Source of the DNA: Pomphorhynchus laevis
Taxonomy: Eukaryota; Acanthocephala; Palaeacanthocephala; Echinorhynchida; Pomphorhynchidae
Direction of reading: 5' to 3'
Assembly (NCBI GenBank): GCA_012934845.2
Contig: WNNJ02002826.1
Span: 84,102-148,101, forward strand
Length of the DNA: 64,000 nucleotides
Position numbers and translations under genes: made by a program. Positions 1-9,659 of this stretch are shown piece after piece; position 1 is the first letter of the stretch, and each line of letters opens with the position of its first letter. The notes below the pieces were generated by a model. That model was given only the letters and a program-made list of their open reading frames with translations, was not told the DNA's origin and did no database searches.

Positions 1-3000
1 AACAACTTACGATGATGCCATCTCAATGCTGGAGGATCTGTTTATTAAGAAGAAAAGTCAAATAATCACACGATACAAGCTGCTCACACATCGACAAACC
101 GACGAGGAATCGATCGATCAATTCATCCTCAACTTACAAACGCTCAGTCGAGATTGTGAATTTCAAGCAGTTACTTCGATCGAGCATCATCGTGACTTAG
201 TGATTCGCGACGCATTTGTTAGTAAGTTGCGCTCAACGCATATACGGCAACGCCTATTGGAAAACAAGGATCTAAGTGCTATCGAAGCGTTTGATCGAGC
301 ACGCACACTTGGAAGTGCACAATTGCAAGTATCCGCTTACAATTGTCCACCTGATATATTCGTAGCGTCAATTCAAGCTCAAGAGGACGCAACATGCAGT
401 GATGTTGATAACAAAATAACGGATGTCAGTATGTTCAAATAGTGCTATTTCTGTAGCAGGCAGTACCATCATCGCAGCAAATGTCCAGCAAGAAATGCAG
501 ATTGTCGACAATGTGGCAAACGTGGCCATTTTGCTTATGTGTGTAAGTCATCCAAACGTCCTAGTGTTAACGCAATGATTGAAGATTCGGAGTTTGAGGC
601 TGTTGGCGCCATGCTCGCTAGTATAAATAACGACCTAAGACGTTCGATCGTAAACATTAAGGTAAATGATCATAATATGAGAGCGTTGATTGACACCGGG
701 AGTTCGACGAATTTTATAAATGCTTCAGTTGCAAAGAGGTTGAGATTGACTACACATTCATGTCACAATGTCATAACGATGGCCGCCACAGACAAATCGT
801 CTACTGTTATGAAATATTGCCTTGCAAACGCGATGATTCAAGGACGAACGTATCATGACGTTAAGTTTCTATGCCTTCCATGCTTGTGTTGTGATGTCAT
901 TTTGGGACATTCCTTTCTATCCGGATTCAAAACCGTGACACTATCCCTCAGTTCTCATACTCCAACGTTGACCCTAGCCACATTAGATTCCATGAAATAA
1001 AAGAGCAAAGTTTATTTAACACGCTCTCATCAGGTTATCGCCCCATTGCTATCAAATCAAGGAAGTACAGTCGCTTGCATTCCGATTTCATCGATCGTGA
1101 AGTTCAGAGATCATTGCGCGAAGGAATTATTCGTCACAGTCAGTCACCCTGGCTAGCGCAAGTAGTGGTAGTTTCAAATCCATCAGGGAAGCAAAGACTT
1201 GTGGTGGATTATTCGATAACAATTAATAAGTTCACCGAACTAGATGCATATCCACTTCCCAGGATTGACAGTACTATTGAACGTATCGCTACGTATACGT
1301 TCTTCAGCCGGATTGATTTAACGTCGGCGTATCACCAAGTGCCAATGCGAGAGTCAGAGAAGTGTTACACCGCCTTCGAAGCAATGGGCAAGCTTTACGA
1401 ATTTAATCGGGTTCCATTTGGATTGACAAATGCCCCGGCCGTCTTTCAGAGAATCATAGTTAATATGATAGAAGCCGAATCGCTGAAGGGTACATTCGCA
1501 TATTTAGATGATATTGTCGTATGCTGTACAGATAAAGGCGATCACGATGTGAACCTACGTCTATACAAAGATACTACTGTTAAGTATGGATTAACCTTGA
1601 ACGAAAGTAAATGTAAGTACGGTCTCACGTCGATTTGTTTGCTCGGCTACCTGGTAACACACAATAACATACGACCCGACCCTGATAGAACAAAAGCTAT
1701 TACAACCATGGAACAGCCTCGGAATGTTACATACCTTAAAATGATTCTCGGCATGTGTGCCCATTATTCCAGGTGGATATCAAAGTTTTCAGAGAATATC
1801 CACTCTCTTCTAGACGTGCACGAATTCCCCCTGACTACAAATGCAGCAAATGCATTCAACTCAATCAAACAAGAGATCGCGGAAGCTGTCCTAAAAGTAT
1901 TCGACGAGTCGAAAATGATCATTGTCGAGACGGATGCATCAAAGAATGTCATCGCAGGAGTACTCTCTCAAGATGGGCAGCCGCTTGCTTTCTTTTCGAA
2001 AACATTACAGGGGGTTACCAAGACATATTCATCAGTTGAAAAAGAGGCCCTTGCGATCGTTGAATGCCTCAAATATTGGCGACATTATTTGCTGGGTCGA
2101 AAATTTCAACTGATTACAGACCAAGCGAGTGTTTCGTTCATATTCAACGACCGACACAAAAAACAATAAAGAATGAGAAACTTGTAAGATGGCGCATTGA
2201 GTTGGCACCGTATCAATATGAAATTTTTTATCAGCCGGGGAAAGACAATACAGTCGCTGATGCATTGTCCCGACAATATTGTGGATTGACCAGCAACAAT
2301 GTGTTGACCCATACTAAGTTTCTGCATCAATCATTATGCCATCCCGGGAGTGACGAGGTTGTACCACTTTATCCGTAGTCGGAATATTCCATGTTCTGTC
2401 GAGGACATCAAAAACATCGTCAAAAATTGTGGCGTTTGCTCTCGGCTTAAACCAAGATTCTTCAAGCCAAACGATCACGCCTTAATAAAAGCATGCCAAC
2501 CATTCGAGCGCTTATCACTAGATTTCAAAGGACCAATTCCATCATCAACACGCAACCGTTATATCTTGGTCATAATCGACGAGTTCTCGAGGTTTCCATT
2601 CGCCTTTCCATGTTCTAACATGACGACATCAACAGTCATCGCATGTCTTGAGAAATTATTCTCCATGTTTGGAATGCCCGCAATGATTCACTCCGATCGT
2701 TGTCCAGCATTTGTTGCGAGAGTTCAGCGATTATTTAAATCGATTAGTAATATCATCAAGTCGAAGCTGTCCATACAATCCGACATGTAATGGACAGGTC
2801 GAAAAGTACAACGGTATAATCTGGAAGGCTATTGAGCTCGATTTAGCCTCTCATAATAGACCAATAACGATGTGGGAATCATTTCTACCAGCTGCACTAC
2901 ATTCAGTAAGATCATTGTTTTGCACTTCGACGAATTGTACTCCTCATTAGAGGTTCTTTCGTTTTGAGCGCATATCTTGCACAGGGAAGGCCTTACCAAC

Positions 3001-3556
3001 TTGATACTTACGCCTGGCAAAGTTCTATTATAACAGCATGTTCGCTCAAGCAAATATGATCCTCAAGTACAGGTCGTGGAACTTCTGAGATGTGATCCAT
3101 CCAGAGCCTCTATCAGATTCGACGATGGACGAGAAACAAACGTATCGTTGAAGCATCTGGCTCCTTACGCTGATAATTAAACATCGTTTACAGATATATC
3201 TAACGAGTCAAACTCAGAGACAACATACACACGGACCACTAAACCAACCAAAGCGACCAATTACAATGTATCAGGAGACAACAGCCAAAGCGAGCCACAG
3301 ATTGATCAAAACCAGACGAAAGGGGAAGCGGACAAGACAATGAGTGAACCAAAACATTTTGATGACTGTCAACAAACAATGGTCAGCGAACCGGTCAGAA
3401 ATCAACAACGTCCATGGGTTTGGCGTAGCTAACGCTTACGTAAAATTCCAAGCTGTTTCAACGATTACATAGTGGATGAAGAGGATATGACATTATAACT
3501 ATAAACGTTTTGTTTGTTCTAAATTGTCAAATAAAGCCATCTTTTGGTTCCACTCA
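1..3556 (+). mobile_element. Ty3/gypsy-type LTR retrotransposon fossil, 5' end outside window
   Basis: Parts are seen in the usual gag-pol order. A gag-like segment lies at about 26-440, cysteine knuckles near 450-545, and an aspartic protease with DTGSS near 690. Reverse transcriptase follows with FGLTNAP near 1425 and YLDD near 1505, then RNase H with TDAS near 1930. Integrase has its zinc-binding part near 2320-2450 and its catalytic core near 2510-2900, with a C-terminal tail to about 3180. The order RT-RNase H-integrase is that of Ty3/gypsy. The protein resembles the whole element at 44690-48540 but is clearly diverged. It is broken in roughly half a dozen places and is an old copy. The 5' LTR is not in the window. 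Confidence 0.9.
3488..3556 (+). repeat. Candidate short 3' LTR of the first Ty3/gypsy fossil
   Basis: A 69-bp stretch begins TGACATT, ends CTCA and contains AATAAAGCC, the same poly(A)-signal context found in the 80-bp LTR of the related element at 44690-48540. It lies just beyond the pol tail, where a 3' LTR would be. The matching 5' copy is outside the window, so the ends are a guess. Confidence 0.35.
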
Positions 3557-3571
3557 AATATAACATTATAT

Positions 3572-3888
3572 TATTATTTAATGTATTATATTTTATATTA
3601 TATGGTATGCATGAATGCTCATGCAAAAATATGTTTCTTGTAAATTTTAATATGTCATCTTTACGATATAAATTAAAAGTAGTTTTAATTTATGTTAATT
3701 TTATGCTCATATCAAGATATATACCTTCTTTATCATTGATATTGGTTTTATAAAGACTTTCTTTGTCATTAATATTAGTTTTATTAATAATTAGGCTACC
3801 TGGATAAATTTGTTCGCTTATTGAATAAACATTATTAGAAATAAATACATTGATGTTAATTAAATTGTAATACATTTCAATTTTTTAT
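3572..3888 (-). mobile_element. Penelope-like RT fragment
   Basis: On the minus strand this encodes scraps of the RT C-terminal region seen at 21171-21788, including an IYP motif, LNKTNIND and YLDM. It matches 59390-59606 closely, including the terminal part ending at the structured repeat. Only the distal part of the ORF is present and it carries a small internal duplication. It is dead. It lies next to the terminal repeat at 3889-4088 in the same arrangement as at 59179-59805. Confidence 0.7.
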
Positions 3889-4088
3889 GAATTGACTAAT
3901 AAATAACATACGATGTATTAGAATAAGAATCAAAGGTCATCAGGAGGAACTGCTATGCTATTAGGTTTCGGCCCCTAACTCCTCTACCCAACATAGCAGC
4001 GGGGCCAAATACATGCTAATGATGTATTTCCTCTGATGAAATTTGATTATATAGTATCTTATTCTACAACAAAGTGTATTATTTATTA
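3889..4088 (-). repeat. Penelope terminal repeat (pLTR-like), copy 1
   Basis: About 200 bp, given in the orientation of its element (minus). Four copies are in the window (also 22470-22665, 58985-59178, 59607-59805). It has inverted outer ends (TTATTCTA and TAGAATAA), an inner helix between TTCCTCTGATGA and TCATCAGGAGGAA, and crossing helices GGCCCC/GGGGCC and CTGCTATG/CATAGCAG. Flanking repeats of this kind are known for Penelope-like elements; the function of this fold is not known to me. Confidence 0.75.
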
Positions 4089-4090
4089 TT

Positions 4091-4640
4091 AATGTTTCAA
4101 CAGCACATAAAAGCATGGCTTAATTGGCTGGTTCACGGCAGAAAAAAGAAAATATAATAAAAGTATCACAAATACGGAAAAGCAGCTTTCCCCATGACAT
4201 CCTCCATCCGTAATTTCTTTTTGAATTCGTTGATATTGATACTGCACACTGTTGACTCTCAAAGCCTATTCCACAGATATACAACTCGCCGATCAAATTG
4301 GACAGCTCGTGATTTTCTTATCCTTTCACGTCGCAGGGTTAAACCATGGCCTCGAAGGATATTGGATGAGCGCAAATGAAGGCAATCTCGAAGTGGATGA
4401 TCCGATTCATTAAGAATTTGCCAGACCATAATCATATCGATGTACCGGCGGGTCCACGTGACAGTCTCAAGTCTAAGTGATTTTAATCGATCAGGGTACG
4501 ACAACAATTTCAGTCGCGATGCTAGCTTGGTAGCTCTATGAAGTCCCCTCTCTGAACTAATATGTTCTTTTGAATTTGGGGGATACACACACGGCGCAGC
4601 ATATAGAAGAATGCTTAACATATGAGCAAAGATAAATAGA
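4091..4640 (-). mobile_element. CR1-like LINE subfamily A, 3' fragment (copy A1)
   Basis: Minus-strand 3' end of the LINE seen in full at 13960-18353 and 59811-64000. It covers the last part of ORF2 (LETVTWTRRYIDM, then the LRSSNILRGH and RRVVYLWNRL motifs typical of CR1/L2 C-termini) and the 3' UTR that ends in a short TAA-type tail. It is 5'-truncated near 4640. The junction with the terminal repeat at 4088 is the same as at 59805, so this piece shares ancestry with the 59.2-60.3 kb region. Confidence 0.85.
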
Positions 4641-4954
4641 ATAACATTGTCTAGACAAAAATAAAAGTTACAAGTTGTCACTGCTTGTTTAGATGTTGGG
4701 TCGTGGGTGGTGATACAAATTAACGGAGTTTTAATGACTATAATATAATATCAGCTAACTGAGTAAATTAAAAATAATACTAAATACAAATAAATAATAA
4801 AATATCGAGTATTTGTTATTAACATTTTAATAATATGGTATTTACTATGGTATTTACTAATTTGGTATTTACCAAATACTATGTTATTAACATAGTATGG
4901 TATTTACTGTATGGTATTTACTATGGTATATACCTTCCTCGGTATATATTATTA
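4641..4954. repeat. AT-rich stretch with TATGGTATTTAC minisatellite
   Basis: No gene is visible. From about 4832 to 4940 the motif TATGGTATTTAC recurs in direct and inverted form, giving an irregular minisatellite. The last 15-20 bases before 4955 are the TAA-type tail of the CR1-B LINE, read on the minus strand, which was split by REL-LINE copy A. Confidence 0.6.
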
Positions 4955-4969
4955 TTATACATTCAACAA
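4955..4969. repeat. Target-site duplication of REL-LINE copy A, left copy
   Basis: TTATACATTCAACAA occurs here and again, without mismatch, at 9591-9605. It belongs to the 3' end of the CR1-B LINE (minus strand), whose remainder resumes at 9606. This fixes the ends of copy A at 4970 and 9590. Confidence 0.85.
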
Positions 4970-4991
4970 GAGCGTCGAAGGATTGTATTGC

Positions 4992-5053
4992 TCTGAATTG
5001 TATTATCATACAATTCAGATCGCTCTGAATTGTATTATCATACAATTCAGAGC
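4992..5053 (+). repeat. Tandem hairpins in REL-LINE A leader
   Basis: Two near-identical hairpins stand side by side. Each pairs TCTGAATTGTAT with ATACAATTCAGA across a TATC loop (4992-5019 and 5024-5051); the second stem extends to 14 bp with a GC pair at the base. Copies B and D do not show it, so it may be a local duplication and not a family feature. Confidence 0.8.
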
Positions 5054-5186
5054 GTCGAAGGATTTTCAGAGCGTCGGTTCGCTTCGCTCACCGTCGCGTA
5101 TTTTCATTTTACAAGTTTATACATTTTCATTCTTTACAAGTTCATAGTCTGAGAGAGTGAACTACAATTAATAACATACAAAAAAC

Positions 5187-8100
5187 ATGCCAAGGGGAAA
5201 ACCATCTAATACTCTGAAGTGTTGTGGATGCAACGGTCCCAACGCCAAATGCAAAGGATGCCGGTGTAAGAAGACAGGTTCACAGTGCACAAACTGTTCA
5301 GCCCCTAATTGCACGAATAATGCGGTTCAATATTTATCTAGTATTCGTAGTAATCAAGATCACAGCAATGATTCTAGACACGTCTCACCACTGATTCCTC
5401 AAGCAGATTTTGCTCATCCTGATCACACAATCAACAGCGCAGTCATTCGACCTCAGACTGATCAACTAACAGAGCAAATTTTTCTTAACTGCGACAGAGC
5501 TGTTAAAATGCTGACTGCATATGCTTCTTCCAAGAATAGTCACAGTTATCGAAATGCAATCGATGCGATTTACAGCGAAGTAATATCGTGGCGTCCTAAT
5601 TTGTACAGCTTATTTAAATGCAATGCTGCAAACTCTTTTATTGACAAACTGAGTTCTCTCTATATGATCGCAAGTGATAATCCGCTGAACATGTCATCTA
5701 CTCTAAAGTCGATAGTTGTGCTATGCCAATTGGTACTTCAACGGACACGAAATTCTGGATGCAAATTAGTGAGATCAAACATTCAACGACGACTTAAGCT
5801 TTGGGCAGACCACGAACTACTAGACCTATATTCAGAAGCTCGTTATTTACAAAATGAATCTACACAATGTAAATCCCATTGTTCTACTGCAAAATGGACT
5901 GACAGGTTTTGTAGATTAATGCAGCAGGGCAAGATTGGAACAGCGATGCGAATACTTGAAAACCCTGAAGCTGAAATTAAGATTCTATCTTTGGGGGATT
6001 ACATAGGTGGAATAACGGTGATGGAAAAACTCAAACAACTACATCCTAATTCAAGAGAAGTTTATTCAGACTCGATATTAAAAGGTCCCGTTCCTGGATC
6101 CGTCAATCATCATCCAATCAGGTTTCAATCTATTTCGGCAAGTAATGTCATTTCCGCTGCACGTCGCACACAAGGATCTGCAGGCCCCTCAGGCATGGAC
6201 GCACATAATTGGTGTATCATGCTAGAGTCATTTGGTCATAGTTCGATTAAATTAGCAGAATCTTTAGCTAGTTTAGCAGTCACAATCGCTACCTCATTAC
6301 TGCCATCTGGCTCTCTCAATGCTTTTACGGCTAGTCGTCTCATTCCTCTTGACAAAAATCCTGGGGTTCGACCTATTGGAATCGGAAACGTCGAAAGGAG
6401 AATCATAGGTAAAGTTTTTTGCGAGATTATACAAGAAGATTTACAATCAGTAGCAGGTCTTGAACAGCTATGTGCAGGTCAGCGTTGTGGGGTGAAGCCG
6501 CAGTTCACTCAGTTGCTGAGCAATTTAGACAATCTCAATATTCTGCGATTCTGCAAGTAGATGCATCAAACGCATTCAACTGTATAAATAGAAATCTAGC
6601 GCTTAAAAATATAGAGTTTGTGTGCCCATCTATGTCAACACTTATGGCAAATCTCTACACTGACCCAACTTCATTGTGTGTCGATGGTGATATTATCTAT
6701 GCGAAAGAAGGGTTCACACAAGGTGACCCACTCTCAATGTTTGCCTTTGCCGCAGCTTCTTTACCTCTAATAAAACGGATTCAATCTTTAGTGCCAGATG
6801 TATCTCACAGATGGTACGCGGACGATGCGAATTGTGTAGGACAGGTTGAGAGCTTGGTCAAGGTTTGGAACTGCCCAAGATAAAATGCACACAAGTATGG
6901 ATTTATACTTAATGAGCAAAAATGTCAAGTAGTAGTACATGAAAAAAAATTAGCTTATTCTGGAACTGTATTTCAAGGATGCGGAGTTAAAATAGTCACA
7001 AATGGAACACGAATTTTGGGATCGGTTATTGGAACACAATCTTTTGTAGACGAGTTTATTACTGAAAAAGTTAGGCGTTGGGCTGACCTAGTATCCAACC
7101 TTACAGATGTTGCTAAACTGAATCCTCATATTGCGTATGTGGCCCTGACTCAGTCCCTCCAGTAAAAGTGGACATATGTTCAAAGAACATGTGAAGGGAG
7201 TCTAAATTCATACGCCAAACTGTCTGATTCACTGTTGAAACAGCTTATTCTAGCAATAACAGGTTTAATAACAGATGATGAATATGTCAATATGTTATTG
7301 TTGCCAAAACGATTTGGAGGCTTTGGGATTGATGATCCTAATGATGAACCAGAGAGAAAATTTCGAAACTCAAGACTAAAAAAAAAGATTTATTTTAACG
7401 TGACAAATGCGTGCCAGCGCACGCTTACATGACCACAACAAAAACAAAACTGTGAATCAGGCGTCGAGAAGGTGTGAACGGAGGAGGTGTTTGAATGTGA
7501 TAAAAGAGGGAGCGCGGCGGACGTCGAGAGGGAGTTGATTCCAGGCGAGTGAGGCGGCGACGAGGAAGGATCGGAGACCGTAGTTGTTGGAGTAATTAGG
7601 AACGTGGAGTAAGAGGGTATGACAGGAACGAAGCGATAGCGAGGTGGGGCGAGTATCGTCTAAGAAAGGAAGGTTGATGAACGATGGGGAGCCGACAGCG
7701 ATGAGACGAAAAGTAATGAGAAGGCGGAGTTTGATGCGGATGTGGATGGTGGGCCAGGAGAGTTGGGCAAAATATGTGGATGTGTGGTCGAAGCGACGGA
7801 GGCGAAAGAGCACTCGAACGGCGGTGTTGATTATTCGTTGTAGGGGTAGGATGATGGATTTTGGAGAATTGGCGAAAAGGCTAAGGCAGTAATCGATTTT
7901 AGGGAAAAGAAGCGATGAAAGAAGAGACATACAAGAACGGAAGTCGATAAGGGGGCGGATACGGCGGATGTCACGAAGAATTAAGTTAGACGAGCGGACC
8001 TTGTCACGGACGAAGGGTTTAAGGGAAAGGTGATCATCGAAATGGAAGCCTAAGAAAGTGAGATTGTGGACTACAGGGATGATCGATGAGGCAAAAGATA

Positions 8101-9485
8101 CAATGGGAGGAGATATGCTTGGTTTACGGGGAAGGATCCACATTATTTTGGACTTTTCGGCGTTTAGAACGAGATGGAGATTGGAGAGACGCTTGTAGAT
8201 AGAAGAGAGACAGTTGGAGGCAGAAATGGCGATATCGTGTATGCGATGTGCGGGTGCATGAGCATAGATTAGAATGTCATCGGCGTATTGCATGACGTTA
8301 AAGGAGTAAGGTTTGATAAATGGAGAGAGATCGCCAAGCAAAAGAGAGAAAAGCAGGGGACCTAGGACTGAACCTTGTGGGACCCCGCAAAAAATAGGGA
8401 TGGGAGGGGAGGATGATGAATTAGAACAGACGCGAAAGGAACGGTCGGATAGATATGAGGCGAACCAAGCTACGGAGGAGGAAGAAAATCCGTAATCATA
8501 ACTAATATGTAATCCACTACTAGAACATATTACTGGAAACGCATTAAAAGACATACAAAAGAAAATCGCCGTATCTCTAAAAGAAGAAAATAATGTATTG
8601 TGGAAAGAGATGCGGGATACTGCCTCAACTTTACGAACATCTTTTACCTCCACCTTAAGCTATTTATCACGTCCCGGAACATCAACTTGGCTATCGGCAA
8701 AACCAATAGTGAGTTACAAACGATATTTGAGTAAACGTCAATTTCAAGACGCACTTGCTATAAGATATGGCTGGCCACCTCCTAACGCACCACAAAATTG
8801 TACCTGTGGTAACTGTTTTGATCTCAGACATTGCCTTGCGTGTCAAGTTGGAGGTCTGCCAACAATAAGGCATAATGCTGTTCGCAATTTTGTTGCATCG
8901 ACATTAAACCAAGTGACGTCGTCTGTCGCGATTGAGCCTGTATTACGAACACTGCCTGAAAATGTCGAATTCGAGCGACATACAACAACGCGGGATATGG
9001 ACGCAAGACTCGACATTGAATGCAACGGTTTATTCGGTGATACATTAGAGCGGTCCTTACTGGACATTTGTACATTCAACCACCTAGCCCAATCGTATCG
9101 TTCGAATAATCCGGATAACCACTTCAATTACCACACACAAAGGAAAATGGCCAAGTATAGCGAACGTGTTGCCAAGTTTGAAGACGCAAATTTTTACCCG
9201 TTCGTAATAGCGTGTACCGGTGCTATGGGTAATGAGGCTCAGCTAGTTTTGAAGCGGATGGCGAAATTGGAAGCTGAAAAATCTAAACGACCCTACAATC
9301 GTTGCATTGAAGACCTTAGAGTTGACATTGGTTTTCTAATGGCTAGGTCGGCTTCAGTCGCATTGCGAAATGCGAGGTCGAGAACTGGAAGGCTTGCAGG
9401 AATTGCAATGGAAAATTTTATTGGTGATACGATAGATGATCTTGAAATTCAAGATACACTGTCGTGCCAGGATGTTCAAATTTGA
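5187..9485 (+). pseudogene. REL-LINE polyprotein: CXC-like domain, RT, restriction-like endonuclease (copy A)
   Basis: The start is set by MPRG, shared with copies B and C. Residues 1-45 hold a cysteine cluster (C-C-x-C, C-x2-C-x-C, C-x2-C, final C) like a Tesmin/TSO1-type CXC domain. RT follows: AGPSGMDAHNW, RLIPLDKNPGVRPIGIG, motif A DASNAFN, motif B GFTQGDPLSM, motif C WYADDAN. After the inserted fragment comes the endonuclease: CTCGNC with His and Cys ligands, IRHNAVRN, EP, ARLDI and LLDICTFN. Defects are a frameshift near 6490 and another near 6880, an in-frame TAA near 7167, and the insertion at 7375-8503. The encoded protein would copy its RNA at a nicked target. It is not functional now. 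Confidence 0.85.
7375..8503 (-). mobile_element. L2-like LINE fragment (copy L2-c) inside REL-LINE A
   Basis: The minus-strand reading frame at 7457-8497 gives the RT from GFSSSSVAWFASYLSD through GVPQGSVLGPLLFSLLLGDL, an intact QYADDILIY motif, and the full C-terminus ending in RSHLLDA. It then has a 3' UTR with the perfect hairpin GCGTGC-GCTG-GCACGC and an A-rich tail. It is 5'-truncated inside the RT. The style (LPLQRIINTAVRVLFRLRRFDHTS, then WNQLP) is that of L2/CR1-group LINEs. It is the only L2-like copy here with both catalytic aspartates kept, and it is younger than its host element. Confidence 0.88.
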
Positions 9486-9590
9486 TATATTATTTTTTAT
9501 TTCAATTGTGACCCGTTAGGGATTGTTCTACTGTTGCCCATTAGGGGACTTTGAAAGTCTTGTGTTTATTTGATTTACAATAAATTTTTT

Positions 9591-9605
9591 TTATACATTC
9601 AACAA
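9591..9605. repeat. Target-site duplication of REL-LINE copy A, right copy
   Basis: Second copy of the 15-bp duplication described at 4955-4969, directly after the A/T-rich 3' end of copy A. Confidence 0.85.
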
Positions 9606-9659
9606 CATACGAGCATTAGCTCAAATAGCTGGCTCACAATAAGTTCGTAAATAAATTAA

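Larger units (their letters stand above)
4970..9590 (+). mobile_element. REL-type LINE, copy A (full-length, interrupted)
   Basis: A non-LTR retrotransposon bounded by a perfect 15-bp target duplication. It has a 217-bp leader with two strong hairpins, one long ORF (5187-9485), and a 3' UTR ending in an A/T run. An L2-like LINE fragment (7375-8503, opposite strand) is inserted in the ORF. Four related copies or parts (B, C, D and ends) lie in the window. By its CCHC-plus-RHN/RLD endonuclease it falls with the R2/CRE-type, restriction-like-endonuclease LINEs; I cannot assign the clade. Confidence 0.85.

Noticed and set aside
4753-4767. 15-base match ATCAGCTAACTGAGT between this place and the opposite strand near 22822
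   Set aside because: A few exact 15-base matches are expected by chance in 64 kb when both strands are compared, and the flanks do not match.
5187-9485. Assignment of the REL-LINEs to R2 proper
   Set aside because: The endonuclease layout fits, but the RT motifs (AGPSGLDA, PGVRPIGIG, DASNAFN) and the CXC-like N-terminus differ from R2, and no 28S rDNA target is present.
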